DNA of 64,000 nucleotides from Paraburkholderia sp. PGU19 (GTDB lineage: Bacteria > Pseudomonadota > Gammaproteobacteria > Burkholderiales > Burkholderiaceae). The stretch spans positions 868,001-932,000 of the forward strand of contig NZ_AP023182.1 of NCBI RefSeq assembly GCF_013426915.1, written 5' to 3'. Below, in pieces: positions 36,731 through 46,036 of this stretch. A model generated the notes under the pieces. The model was given only the letters and a program-made list of their open reading frames with translations. It ran no database searches and was not told where the DNA came from. A program made the translations under genes and the position numbers. How positions within the stretch are numbered: position 1 is the first letter of the stretch; each line of letters begins with the position of its first letter.

Positions 36731-37102
36731 TACCAGCAACAGAAGTTGTTCCATGACGCAATCGAGGAGATGCAGAAGGCTGTAACGCTTTCCGGGAGGA
36801 GCACAGAGGCGCTGACGGGGCTGGCCCAGACCTACGCTGCCGCCGACATGAGAGCGGCCATGCAGCAGATCGTGGATGCGCTGGAGACGGAATCCGAAAA
36901 GCACTACGTCCACCCCTACAACATGGCGAAAGTGTTTGGTTCGCTCGGGGACAAAGAGCAGACCTTCGGCTGGCTGGAAAAAGCCTACGATGAGCACAGT
37001 CCTGACTTCATTGAGCTCAGGACAGAACCTACCTTCGACAGCGCTCGCTTCGATCCCAGATTCTCCGAACTGCTATCCCGCGTCGGGCTCAACCAGATCT
37101 GA

Positions 37103-38165
37103 AGGACGACGCTCTGCGATGGGCGCCAGAAGGGCTATGCCCGCTATGAGCGAGATGCCTGTGCGCAAGTAAGAAACTCCACGGAACGCACCGCTTTCCT
37201 CCATCCCTCGATCGCCCGTCGCCGTGAACAGGATGCTGCTTAAGCTGCCCGGATCAGGCCCTGGGGGTTCGCGCGCGCCTGGGGATCGAACGGCTCATAT
37301 TTGCTCTACAGCCGCCGATCGAAAATGCTGTTTGACCGGCTCCTTTGGGTCGTCTGCTGACCTCCCAACGGGAGCCAAGCCGCCGTTCGAACTTGTCGCG
37401 TGGCCGACGTCAGCAATGCTGACCACAGCAGCCGTTGGCCGATGCTTGTGCCAACGACGGGTTTGGCCGATCTTAAGTCGTTGTGGGTGGAAGCATTACT
37501 GCCAAGACTTCGGCCAAACCGGCCGTTAGCACAAGCATCGGTCAACGGCTGCTGTGGTCGCTGACGTCGGCCCCGCGAAATGTTCGAACGACGGCTTGGT
37601 TCCCGTTGCGCGGCCAGCAGACGACCCGTTACCGACATACGACCCGGCACGACTGCGGTGACAGCTTCCAAAGTACAACGGCCGTTCAATCAACGACATA
37701 GGTTGGTTGGAGGTTGGCATGTGGGACACTGCCCGCCGTGAATTCAACGTCCCCTTCGAGATTCAGGAAAGAAGATGAATCTCGACATCATGGTCGACGG
37801 GGTCACAATTAACGACCGGTCGAGTTCGAGCGCCGAAACGGGGAAGTGCCGCTGCAAGCACACCCGCTTTGCGATCAGCCACTTGACATGGAAGCCGTCT
37901 CCGTGGTTCGTGACCCCGCATGCTCATTCGAGACGCGGGAAGACGTCCTTGAGCACGTCCCGGAGCAGTGGGGCAATGCTGCTCCAGCACAAGCTGTAGA
38001 AGTTCCTCGGCGGCCGCCCGACGTGCTGTCGTCGGCCTGCACGACTGGTATTCATTTCGCTCATGCTCTTCATGAAAAAAGATCGATTGGCGTCCGATAG
38101 TCACTGCGAATAGATTGCCTGATTAGCGCAAGCGCGTCATTCATACGCTACCCAGAAGGAGATCC
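37103..38165. other. Gene-poor kilobase holding a large inverted repeat
   Basis: No gene is supported over about 1,060 bases. Short frames are present on both strands but none has a convincing start or composition. The main feature is the 281-base inverted structure at 37347-37627. Confidence 0.6.
37347..37627. repeat. 281-base imperfect inverted repeat with arms of about 110 bases
   Basis: The left arm begins GGGTCGTCTGCTG (37347) and the right arm ends CAGCAGACGACCC (37627). Matching inner blocks include CAACGGGAGCCAAGCCG, CCGTTCGAAC, GGCCGACGTCAGC, GACCACAGCAGCCGTTG, CGATGCTTGTGC and GTTTGGCCGA with their complements. Mismatches are scattered. The DNA could form a long hairpin; it looks like two dispersed intergenic repeat units in opposite orientation. 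Confidence 0.85.
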
Positions 38166-38578
38166 ATGCGAAGCGCCACCGCACCCTGTTCGAAGTTGCC
38201 CGACGTCGGAACCACAATCTTCACCGTGATCGGACAGATCGCTGCCGAGCACGAGGCGCTGAACCTGTCTCAAGGGACTCCAAATTTCGCGCCCGACACG
38301 GCGCTTGTCGAAAGCGTCGCGCAAGCGCTGCGCGGGGGCACAACCAGTATGCGCCGATGGCGGGCGTCGCGTCGCTGCGCAACACGCTCGCCGAAAAGAC
38401 GGGACATCTCCACGGGACCCACAAGATCCTCGGCGAAGGCATCGCGTTCGGCCTTCGCAAGGGCGACGACGCGTTGAAGGCGAATCTGAACGCAGCGATC
38501 GGCGAGCTGAAGACTGACGGCACCGTGAAGTCGCTCGGCCAGAAGTATTTCGGCAACACGAATATCTCCGCGGAGTAA
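38166..38578 (+). pseudogene. Chimeric remnant: aminotransferase N-terminus joined to a solute-binding-protein C-terminus
   Basis: The first part encodes KLPDVGTTIFTVIGQIAAEH and LNLSQGTPNFAPD, the N-terminus of a class I/II PLP aminotransferase of the methionine-aminotransferase type. A one-base loss in the G-run near 38333-38338 shifts the frame; the continuation NQYAPMAGVASLRNTLAEKTGHLHGTH is in the next frame. Near 38423 it changes to ILGEGIAFGLRKGDDALKAN and GELKTDGTVKSLGQKYFG, the C-terminus of a family-3 amino acid binding protein. A deletion has fused two genes. A good ribosome site (AAGGAGA) precedes the ATG. Confidence 0.83.
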
Positions 38579-38582
38579 CGAA

Positions 38583-40013
38583 ATGCCCACTCACGATATG
38601 ACGGCCGCGCGCGGCGAACCGGATCCCGCGGCAACGGACGAGTGCATGATCGACGACGAGCTCATCTCCGAGCTCGGCGCGGACATCGTCACGCGGTCGG
38701 CCGATATCGACCCGCGCTACTTCACCGCGTACAACGAGGCGCCCGGCCCGCGGCCGCGCGCGCTCGTGCGGCCACGCAGCGTCGACGACGTGTCGCGTAC
38801 GCTCGCGCTATGCATGAGACTCGGCCAGCCAGTCGTGCCTCAGGGCGGACTGACGGGGCTTGCGCGCGGCGCGGTCGCGCTCGACGGCGAGATCGTGCTG
38901 TCAATGGAACGCTTCACGGGCATCGAATCGATCGACGTGTCGGCTGGCACGATTACGGTGCGCGCTGGCACGCCGCTGCAGACGGTTCAGGAGGCAGCAG
39001 AAGCGGCCGGCTTCACGTTCGGCGTCGATCTTGGTGCGCGCGGGTCATGCCAGATCGGCGGCGCAATCGCAACGAATGCAGGCGGCACACGCGCAATCCG
39101 CTTCGGGATGATGCGCGAGCAGGTGCTTGGGCTTGAGGCTGTGCTTGCAGACGGGACCGTTGTGTCGTCCATGAGCCGGATGCTGAAAAACAATACGGGT
39201 TACGACCTGAAGCAATTGTTCATCGGTAGCGAGGGCACGCTTGGCATCATCACGCGCGCCGTGCTGCGGCTTCGTCCGAAACTCGCCGCGCCTGCCACCG
39301 CGATGTGCCGTGTCGCGGATTACGCCACGGTGGTCCGGCTCTGGGAGCGGATGCGTGCGGTGCCGGAGGTCGTCAGCTTCGAGGCCATGTGGCCATCGTT
39401 TTACAGGTATGTCGGCAGCCACACGCCTGATGTCCTCGCGCCGTTCGCCGGCGAGGAGGGTTTCGCAGTGCTGATCGAGTGCGCGACGAGCGCACCGGGC
39501 TGCGATGCGACAGAGACGCTTGAGGCCTGTCTTGCGGACAGCTTTGAAGCGGGGCTCATCGACGATGCAGCACTAGCGATGTCGCAGCGGCAAGCGCGGG
39601 ACATGTGGCTGCTTCGCGAAGGCCTCGCGATTGACGCGCTGCCGAATCTCGTCAATTTTGATGTGAGCCTGCCGACCGGCGAGCTCGGCACATTCGCCGA
39701 ACGCTGTGAGGCGGCGCTACAGACGCGTTGGCCGGGGATCGTAAGCCTTTTCTTTGGCCATATCGGCGACGGCAACGTGCATATCGGCGTATCGCTCGTC
39801 GAACTGAGCAACACGCTGGCGGACGAACTCGATCGAACCGTCTACGCTGTAGTGCAAGAAATGGGCGGATCGATTTCGGCGGAGCATGGAATCGGCGTGC
39901 TGAAACGGCCCTACCTCTCCTGCACGCGCAGCGATGCCGAAATAACCTTGATGCGCCGGCTCAAGGCCGCGCTCGATCCCAAGCATATCCTGAATCCCGG
40001 CAAAGTTCTGTGA
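38583..40013 (+). CDS. FAD-linked oxidase (GlcD/D-lactate/D-2-hydroxyacid dehydrogenase type)
   Basis: A 476-residue flavoprotein that should oxidise a 2-hydroxyacid such as D-lactate, glycolate or 2-hydroxyglutarate. The N-terminal FAD-binding PCMH domain shows PVVPQGGLTGLARGAV, QIGGAIATNAGGTRAIRFG and the strand FIGSEGTLGIITRAVLRLR. The C-terminal FAD-oxidase domain has HIGDGNVHIGVSL and SISAEHGIGVLKRPYL. The gene starts 4 bases after the binding-protein remnant, so it probably belonged to an uptake-catabolism operon. The frame is intact. Confidence 0.9.
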   Translation: MPTHDMTAARGEPDPAATDECMIDDELISELGADIVTRSADIDPRYFTAYNEAPGPRPRALVRPRSVDDVSRTLALCMRLGQPVVPQGGLTGLARGAVALDGEIVLSMERFTGIESIDVSAGTITVRAGTPLQTVQEAAEAAGFTFGVDLGARGSCQIGGAIATNAGGTRAIRFGMMREQVLGLEAVLADGTVVSSMSRMLKNNTGYDLKQLFIGSEGTLGIITRAVLRLRPKLAAPATAMCRVADYATVVRLWERMRAVPEVVSFEAMWPSFYRYVGSHTPDVLAPFAGEEGFAVLIECATSAPGCDATETLEACLADSFEAGLIDDAALAMSQRQARDMWLLREGLAIDALPNLVNFDVSLPTGELGTFAERCEAALQTRWPGIVSLFFGHIGDGNVHIGVSLVELSNTLADELDRTVYAVVQEMGGSISAEHGIGVLKRPYLSCTRSDAEITLMRRLKAALDPKHILNPGKVL

Positions 40014-40436
40014 CGCCGCGCAGCACCTCGGAAATTGAGCCGCAAAGGCGGGTATCTGGGCGATGCGGTCCTTCAAATGTCCGATAGCATGTCTGGTCGA
40101 ACGGCCGCGAGTGGCCGTATCACCTGCTGCGACGCTGTGCCACAAAGCTGCCGCTCGTCTTGGCGTATTCTTCCGAATGCCGGCTTACGGCAAACCTAGC
40201 CGAACGCGTACGGTCGGCCCGGAAGAGTCGTTCGCTGGCACCGTCTCTCGGACATTCAGGCGTCGGCTCCGCCCCAGGTAGCGACCGTTCATTCGAAATG
40301 TGACCGGTGCTTCATCGGTCATTGCCGAAATTCATGCATCGGTGTCGGTGAGTCGGCTAAAGGTCCTCCTTATCCCGACATCCGCTGCCGCATTCCGCCC
40401 AGGCCACGACTACCTGCGGGCGCGGATCCAATGACA
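40014..40436. other. Gene-free stretch after the FAD oxidase
   Basis: About 420 bases with no supported gene and no obvious terminator. It holds GC-rich intergenic sequence only. Confidence 0.5.
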
Positions 40437-40568
40437 CTAGTCGTGATGGTCGAGACTCCTGAGTAACTGCTCGCGACGGTGTTCGCGTCGATAGTGTCCA
40501 GTCACTCCGATCGCTGCAATGACCAGCGCAAAAGTGCCGATCACGATACCGATCCATGACGCACTCAT
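40437..40568 (-). CDS. 43-residue single-span membrane protein
   Basis: From the ATG at 40568, with AAGGAGG five bases upstream, the product is one membrane helix (SWIGIVIGTFALVIAAIGVTG) followed by a basic tail HYRREHRREQLL. The longer frame from 40847 has no such start signal. The function is unknown; small membrane proteins like this are common in this group. Confidence 0.6.
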   Translation of the reverse strand: MSASWIGIVIGTFALVIAAIGVTGHYRREHRREQLLRSLDHHD

Positions 40569-40680
40569 TTTTGCCTCCTTCGTCGCAGAGGGTTCGAGAC
40601 GTTGATTGATCAGCTTTCGTGCAAAAAACGGTGCCGCCTTGGCGCAGGGCCTACACGCCGTTACCCCGGCAGACGGCGGA

Positions 40681-40890
40681 TCATCGTTGCAGATAACCCA
40701 TGCGGGCAACGGCTTCCAGGATCGCCTTGCCGTCCGGCGTGATGCGCGGGGATTGCCGGCCTGCCGCAAGGGGTTCAAGCGTGACCAGTCGCAGGTCAAG
40801 CAAGGTGCGAAGCTCGAGACGGTCCGTTTCGACCTGATCCGGTGCATCCCTGACTACCATCAGTGTTGTGAATTCGTGCGGGCTCAACAC
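40681..40890 (-). CDS. Small unknown protein, possible winged-helix-like fold
   Basis: A 69-residue product with a GTG start at 40890 and a strong GGAGG site five bases before it. The pattern EFTTLMVVRDAPDQ, LLDLRLVTLEPLA and RITPDGKAILEAV resembles the L..LV....PRLT..G..VL segment of small winged-helix proteins. Many Burkholderia relatives have short genes of this kind, so I think it is real. Role unknown. Confidence 0.6.
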   Translation of the reverse strand: MLSPHEFTTLMVVRDAPDQVETDRLELRTLLDLRLVTLEPLAAGRQSPRITPDGKAILEAVARMGYLQR

Positions 40891-40991
40891 GGTTGCCTCC
40901 TGGGCAAGCGAAGCGACAAGGGTTACGACAGCGCCTTCACCTGTCGACCATCAATTCAGGATTTCGAATTGTATCGATCCTTCGCCTGGTA

Positions 40992-41306
40992 TTACGCTTG
41001 TGCTGCCTCAACCCATTTCGAGTGGGTATCGCGCACGATGTCACAGAAATGACCTGCGTACGACAGTGCCTGCTCTGACACCGACTGAACCCGGCTTGTG
41101 TGTCGCGTGAACAGTTCCTCGGGTGTCGAGCTGGACAGCATTTCCAGGGACAGTTTCGCGCTCTCCGCGCCCGCCGCCCTGGCTGTGGCCAGGTTCAGTT
41201 CAACCAGCCGGCGGAAGCCGTCGAACCCCCGATCTGTCAGGGTGAACAGGGTGGCGACGTTCGCCCTGTTTCGCTCGATCAAATGCTCGGGCGTAAATGC
41301 GCTCAT
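40992..41306 (-). CDS. Short phasin-family protein
   Basis: Phasins coat polyhydroxyalkanoate granules. The 104-residue product starts at 41306 after GAAGGAGAGAACG and has the family opening EHLIERNRANVATLFTLTDRGFDGFRRLVELN and the amphipathic helix of residues 40-95, including SSTPEELFTRH. Usual phasins are about 180-190 residues, so this is roughly half length and lacks the C-terminal region. It may be a natural short form or a truncation by a stop at 40992. Confidence 0.8.
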   Translation of the reverse strand: MSAFTPEHLIERNRANVATLFTLTDRGFDGFRRLVELNLATARAAGAESAKLSLEMLSSSTPEELFTRHTSRVQSVSEQALSYAGHFCDIVRDTHSKWVEAAQA

Positions 41307-41514
41307 GCGTTCTCTCCTTCGTTGCTTCCGACAAGCGCCTGACCATTGTCAGGCAAGAGATCGGTGCTTTATCGGGCTGTGGCCGACGACCTTGAACCTG
41401 ACCGTGCAAAGACTGTTTTGGTCATTTAGAACAAACATTCTAACTTTGTGAAACTGGCATTCAGAGTACTTCTTCATAGGTGAATACCCTGGCGCGATCG
41501 GTCGAACTCTTTTT

Positions 41515-42054
41515 CTATGCCCGCGAAAGACCGAAGACATGCATTTCCTCCCATCGGCCCGACGCATTCCCGAGCAGGGTCACCGTGTCGCACGCTGACT
41601 GGATCAGTGGCGATGTGCGAAGCCGTTGCTTCAATTCGACTGCGACAGCATGTACGTCCGACGCATCGCCGTGCGCTACGGTGAGGTGTGGAACAACGTC
41701 GTCGTGTGCACCCTTGTATGGGCGAAGCATCGGGAAGCTCCTGACCAGCGCCGTTGTCAACGCAACGAATGGTTCTGGAGGATCCGGTGAGAGAAAGAGG
41801 GTCGACGGAAATTGGAGCTGCCCCATGAACCGTCCGATAGCCCCTAACGAAAAGCTGAACGACGGCACCTTGCCTAGCGCGACTTGCGCTTGATCGATGA
41901 CTGCGGGTGTAATGTCAGCGGCCGACATGAAGGGGAACAACACCGTGATATGCGCGGGGGCGCCCAGCTTGCAGCTGGCATCAAAGCGCATGCGCAGCTC
42001 ACCTACTAATCGTTCGGCTGCGGGCACCTTGACGACAAACGCCGATATGGACAT
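41515..42054 (-). CDS. 2H phosphoesterase / 2'-5' RNA ligase-like protein
   Basis: The two H-x-T motifs of the 2H superfamily are clear: HITVLFPF near residue 35 and HLTVAHG near residue 123. The start at 42054 (MSISAFVVKVPAAE) is preferred; the upstream part of the frame from 42189 is low in coding character. Such enzymes act on cyclic phosphodiesters of RNA or nucleotides. No operon partner is visible. Confidence 0.83.
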   Translation of the reverse strand: MSISAFVVKVPAAERLVGELRMRFDASCKLGAPAHITVLFPFMSAADITPAVIDQAQVALGKVPSFSFSLGAIGRFMGQLQFPSTLFLSPDPPEPFVALTTALVRSFPMLRPYKGAHDDVVPHLTVAHGDASDVHAVAVELKQRLRTSPLIQSACDTVTLLGNASGRWEEMHVFGLSRA

Positions 42055-42216
42055 ATGGGAACCCTCGCAACTGGCGAATCGGTATCGCCATCCCGCCGCC
42101 ATTGAACTGACACCGCGCCTCGGTGCCGTATGGACAGAACTGAAACGCTTCCGCTCCCGCGTATTGCACAAACCCGGCCCGGAACGCACAGAAGTTTTTC
42201 CGACGCGGCCGTGCAG

Positions 42217-42435
42217 TTATCGATGTCTGTGCCTGATTTCGCGTCCGGCATAAACAGCCAGAAAAGCGCCGATGAGCATTGCGGCCATCGCAAGCGATTC
42301 ATCAAGGCGACTACCGGGTTGCGATGACTTCGCATAGATCCAGGAGGCGATCCCGGCCAATATAAGGAACAGGCCCAGAATCAGCCCCCAAACCGGCCCT
42401 GCCGAATGGGACCGCGATCTGTGAGACATTTTCAT
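42217..42435 (-). CDS. Small two-span membrane protein
   Basis: A 72-residue product from the ATG at 42435 with two hydrophobic helices (VWGLILGLFLILAGIASWIY and LAMAAMLIGAFLAVYAG) and a basic C-terminus. An upstream ATG at 42480 in the same frame is possible. I do not recognise a family. Confidence 0.55.
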   Translation of the reverse strand: MKMSHRSRSHSAGPVWGLILGLFLILAGIASWIYAKSSQPGSRLDESLAMAAMLIGAFLAVYAGREIRHRHR

Positions 42436-42671
42436 TGCCGTACCCCGTGACACAGTGGTTGCTCGCTGCCTGCGCTTCATGAAGGCCCACGACCAGGCAA
42501 TCCTCTTTCAGGGTAGGCGGCGTCAGTTCTTGCCTCAAGTGGCCATGGATTCGCGGATACAAGAATGATTCGAATCCGCAGCAGAGAAATCTATGCCGTC
42601 TCACGACCGACTGGTCGTTGTCCGGATTCAGGATAGCTGCTGCGACTGTAGCGCCCGGTGGTCGCAGCCGT

Positions 42672-44768
42672 TCAATGCCTGGCGAATGCAACAACGATAA
42701 GCAGCACGACGACGAGTGCGGCCAGCCATTTCACCAGAATGACCAGCCTTCCCACTTTCTCATCAAGCGCGCCAACCGCACCGGCTTCCTGAATGCCACC
42801 GCGCCCAAGCGGTGCATCATCGTCACATGAACGCACTGCCTCAGGAGCGCAAAGCCTCATTCCGGCCAGCTCAAATGCCATGTGGGTCACATAGCCTGTC
42901 GCGACTTCGGGCAAACCGGTTGCGTTGACACTGTCTGGCCTTAGAAACACGCACGCGTCACCATGCACATCTGCGGCTTCCGGCGTGAGCGAATAAAGAT
43001 TCTTCAGGGACAGCGCAAGTTTGACGTCCGTGAGCCGCGCAGCGTCAATGCCCTCGATGAGACCCTGCATGCTGCCTGCCGGTACGTGGAACGACGCCCA
43101 CCACTGGCCGGGCTCCTGCATCTCATGATCAGCAGCGTTGTAGCCAAGTCTGGCCGTACCGAGCGGGATGTCAGAAAACGTGATGCCCAATGCATCCTGC
43201 CATTCGCGAAGGCCACGATGATCGCCGTCATTGAGTTCCCGCGCCGCAAACGTGACGCTGACGGCGTGCTTCCTGGTCCAGGGTTCTCCAATCACGCACA
43301 GATATCCGTCGTCCAGATGCGCGGTTCCCTGTATGTAGGTCGTCAGGACCGATTGCCTCTGTTCTCCTGTGGGTTCCACCCGTCGCACGATCCGAAGGTC
43401 CTGCAGTGTCAGCCAGATCGATCGGGTTGCCTCGTACCGCAGGAGCACACCGTCGTCCGTTGTGCTTTCAAGCAGATGCTGTCCGCATGCGCGAATATAG
43501 ACCCGGTTACCCGGGGTATCCCCGTCACGAATTGAAGGTCCCGGTTGAGCATCGGCTCGCCGTTCATCCTCTTCATGCCGGATTGCGTCGCGCGACGGCA
43601 GCAGGTCCCTTCCGTTAGAGTCGCCCCGATCCGGAATGTCGTCGCGCCGATGGGCGACTCTGCCGGGAACAGGGGCGCGTCCCCGCAGACGCTGACGGCC
43701 CGCGATCAACAGTTCGCCTGGATCGGCCTTGAGGCGCAATGCCAAACGCATGGCCCGATCGTGTGCCTTCTGCGGAACTGGCATAGCCGCCTGATCGTCA
43801 TGAAACGATTCTGACGGGTCAGCGACCTTGATGAGCGCCGGCATCAACTGACCAAGCAGGTTCCCGTACGGAGTGAGCAGTGGCAGGAACAGCCCGGCCA
43901 GGATCATATTGAACAGTGTGTGGAAGTCCGCTACCACACGCCCGTTGTCGGGCTCCATGGTGACCATGAACTGTCCGATCGGTCCGAGTGCAGCAAGCAC
44001 GAGGGTGACGCCGGTCGCCAGGATGAGAAGGTTGCCCACTGGAAGTCGCCTCGATGCCGGATCGTCGGGAATGGTCCATTCGAGCACCGGTTTGATCGCG
44101 GTGCCCAGATTCGCACCCAGCACCAGAGCGAATGCGGTATCAGGCGGCACGACGTTCTTTGCGCAGAGAGAGGCGACCAGCAACACCGCAGCCACGTTTG
44201 AATCCGCAGCCCAGCTGAGGCTCGCAGCAAGCAGCACATCCACCAGCGGTATGGTCGATGCGGCACCCAGCAGCATGCGCAGGCTGGGCGCGTCTTCGTA
44301 GTCGGTCATCAGATCGAGCAGTTCATGCATCGCGAGCAGCATCAGGCCAAGACCGATGAAGGCGCGCCCCAGATCATGAGCCCGCGTGTTCGATGTCCTG
44401 CGAAACATCAGCACGCCGACGAGTATCAGCGCCGGCGAGACCGCCGCAACATCGAACGACAGCACCTGCACAATCAGTGTCGCGCCGACGTTCGCGCCGA
44501 GCATGACGGCGAGCGCCGGAACAAGCTCAACGTGCCCCGCTGCAGCAAGACCGGCTGTCATCGAGCCGGTTGCCGTACCGCTTTGCGATAGGGCCGTCGC
44601 GCCCATACCAGCAACGAAGGCGTGCCCCCGATCGCGCAGCGAACGCGTGAGAAGCGACTGAAGCCCCGCGCCGAATGCCCGCTGCATGCCCGTCTGGACC
44701 ATCTGCGTGCCCAGCAGCAGAAGCGCGATGGAACCCGCCAGATCGATCAGCGTGAATGTCGTCGGCAT
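42672..44768 (-). CDS. Na/Pi cotransporter-like protein fused to an unknown C-terminal domain
   Basis: From the ATG at 44768 (AGGAG seven bases upstream) the 698-residue product begins with a Na+/phosphate cotransporter II-type membrane domain: LLLLGTQMVQTGMQRAFG, ATALSQSGTATGSMTAGLAA and the second inverted unit VLGANLGTAIKPVLEW. After about residue 355 comes a charged stretch rich in R, D and H that reads like out-of-frame sequence, where PhoU-like helices would be expected. From about residue 430 a globular region follows (e.g. EPWTRKHAVSVTFAARELND), then a C-terminal membrane helix. It may be two genes joined by a frameshift or deletion, or a true fusion. Confidence 0.7.
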   Translation of the reverse strand: MPTTFTLIDLAGSIALLLLGTQMVQTGMQRAFGAGLQSLLTRSLRDRGHAFVAGMGATALSQSGTATGSMTAGLAAAGHVELVPALAVMLGANVGATLIVQVLSFDVAAVSPALILVGVLMFRRTSNTRAHDLGRAFIGLGLMLLAMHELLDLMTDYEDAPSLRMLLGAASTIPLVDVLLAASLSWAADSNVAAVLLVASLCAKNVVPPDTAFALVLGANLGTAIKPVLEWTIPDDPASRRLPVGNLLILATGVTLVLAALGPIGQFMVTMEPDNGRVVADFHTLFNMILAGLFLPLLTPYGNLLGQLMPALIKVADPSESFHDDQAAMPVPQKAHDRAMRLALRLKADPGELLIAGRQRLRGRAPVPGRVAHRRDDIPDRGDSNGRDLLPSRDAIRHEEDERRADAQPGPSIRDGDTPGNRVYIRACGQHLLESTTDDGVLLRYEATRSIWLTLQDLRIVRRVEPTGEQRQSVLTTYIQGTAHLDDGYLCVIGEPWTRKHAVSVTFAARELNDGDHRGLREWQDALGITFSDIPLGTARLGYNAADHEMQEPGQWWASFHVPAGSMQGLIEGIDAARLTDVKLALSLKNLYSLTPEAADVHGDACVFLRPDSVNATGLPEVATGYVTHMAFELAGMRLCAPEAVRSCDDDAPLGRGGIQEAGAVGALDEKVGRLVILVKWLAALVVVLLIVVAFARH

Positions 44769-44988
44769 GCCCGCGCTCCTGTTGTGCCGTCTTATTGCCG
44801 GGTCCTGACACGCTCCGGCCTGTCGCCGCTCTCCATGTTCATGAGTGCCGCAGGCACCCGGGATGAACACACGCCATTGTCGGGAAAAATTTCAGGGGCA
44901 TTGGTGCGCAAACGCACAGCCAGTCTGTCAGCATATCGGAAGTGCGAATCACTCACGCGAAGCAGATCGGTGACGTGGAGGCGCAATG

Positions 44989-45261
44989 CTAGCTGCGGTC
45001 GGGGTTTCCCAGATCGTCGATCAGGCAACGTCCAGCCGAAAAGCCGCCCATCAGGGCGTCTGGCTTGTTCCGGAACGGGCGGCCATCCGCTTCTCCAAGC
45101 CGCAACGGCGCGAAACATGAAACGGGCTGGCCCGCCTTTGTGATCGTTACGATGGCCACGTACCCATGTCCGCAATGTAATTGACCGGTATCGGCCGGAC
45201 CGGGATGCGCCTCGACGCTGACCTCAACTTCGAACCCGAGGTAATCGTAGATGCGCTTCAT
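44989..45261 (-). CDS. Small unknown protein, paralogue of the gene at 46378
   Basis: A 90-residue protein from the ATG at 45261, with GGAGGTGT upstream. It shares with the product of 46378-46764 the pattern YxYxGFxxxV, GYVAIV, APLRLGEADGRPF, DALMGGFSAGRCLIDDL. The two lie 1.1 kb apart in opposite orientation. No signal peptide or known domain is seen; it looks like a small soluble protein of a Burkholderia-type family. Confidence 0.72.
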   Translation of the reverse strand: MKRIYDYLGFEVEVSVEAHPGPADTGQLHCGHGYVAIVTITKAGQPVSCFAPLRLGEADGRPFRNKPDALMGGFSAGRCLIDDLGNPDRS

Positions 45262-45601
45262 ATGACACCTCCGGAGATCGTCGGCTCCTGGCGCGATTTG
45301 CCGAAGGCATTTTCGCGCGGCGAATCGACACTCCCGACGCGACATGGGGAACTGCAGGCAAACAGCCTGTCTCCCAACTGCAGCATACGCCTGCGCAGAT
45401 CGTTCTTCTCAACGTCTCTTTTTCTCAACGTCTCTGTCAGTGCCAGTCCGATGCTGCGCGTGGCAACCTTCATCAACCATCACACCGGTTCGACGTTGCC
45501 AATCGCCCGTTGCACGCCAGGGACGGAGGGCGTTGCGGACATGTGAAGCTTAAGACATGACCCGGCGAAGGCGCGGTGTCGCCTGGACGCACGCCGGATT
45601 T

Positions 45602-46036
45602 TTATTTCGCCGCCATGGTCATGCCTTCGCCGGCTGGCGTCGCTGTCTGGTCAGATGGCGCAGCCATCTGAAGCCGTCCATGCGGAACCAGCAGTTCGAC
45701 GATGCCGCGGGTGGGAACGCTCGCCGAAAGTGTGGCGATCTTCGACGGCACAAACCACCGGCATCGCGCAATCTCGTTGCCCGGCTGTGCGACCGCGTCG
45801 GCCGGCACGCCAGCCAGAAAGACATGGTGCAGCGTGCCCAGACCACCAAACTGGACGAGGTGGGTCAGCTCCGTGGCAACAAGTCCCGTCTCTTCTTCAA
45901 GCTCGCGCCGGGCGGCATCAACAGGCGCCTCGTCGCGCCTGATCCTGCCACCGGGTAGCGCCCACCGTGAGCGCGCCCTCGCGACCAGCAGGATCCGCCC
46001 ATCACGGATACACAGCACCGTTGCCCTGTCTTTCAT
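45602..46036 (-). CDS. Nudix hydrolase
   Basis: A 144-residue protein with a complete Nudix box, GGRIRRDEAPVDAARRELEE followed by ETGL, fitting Gx5Ex7REUxEExGU. Such enzymes hydrolyse nucleoside diphosphate derivatives. The ATG at 46036 begins MKDRATVLCIRDGRILLV, normal for the fold. It sits between the two small paralogous genes with no clear operon. Confidence 0.9.
   Translation of the reverse strand: MKDRATVLCIRDGRILLVARARSRWALPGGRIRRDEAPVDAARRELEEETGLVATELTHLVQFGGLGTLHHVFLAGVPADAVAQPGNEIARCRWFVPSKIATLSASVPTRGIVELLVPHGRLQMAAPSDQTATPAGEGMTMAAK

Larger units (their letters stand above)
34154..37102 (+). pseudogene. Membrane-anchored TolB-like/TPR protein gene, split by an IS903-group element
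   Basis: The first part (34154-35596) encodes two hydrophobic segments (about residues 25-45 and 70-90), then a TolB/FlgO-like domain (VVLPFESLGGGDKYDYFSEG, LGVSHVLEGSVRRAGDRVRI, LWAETYEG) and TPR repeats. The insertion falls after RLGLVYQQ. Reading resumes at 36740 with QKLFHDAIEEMQKAVTLSGR and ends at 37102. Related proteins often carry an N-terminal adenylate cyclase domain or DNA-binding domain; this one has a membrane anchor instead. Removing the element and one 9-base repeat restores the frame, so the disruption is recent. Confidence 0.88.

Noticed and set aside
35639..37102. 487-codon plus-strand frame spanning the IS903-group element
   Set aside because: Most of it is antisense to the transposase; only the last part is the true 3' end of the TPR gene.
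37763..38104. 113-codon minus-strand frame and 74-codon plus-strand frame in the gene-free kilobase
   Set aside because: Neither has a convincing start signal, composition or recognisable product.
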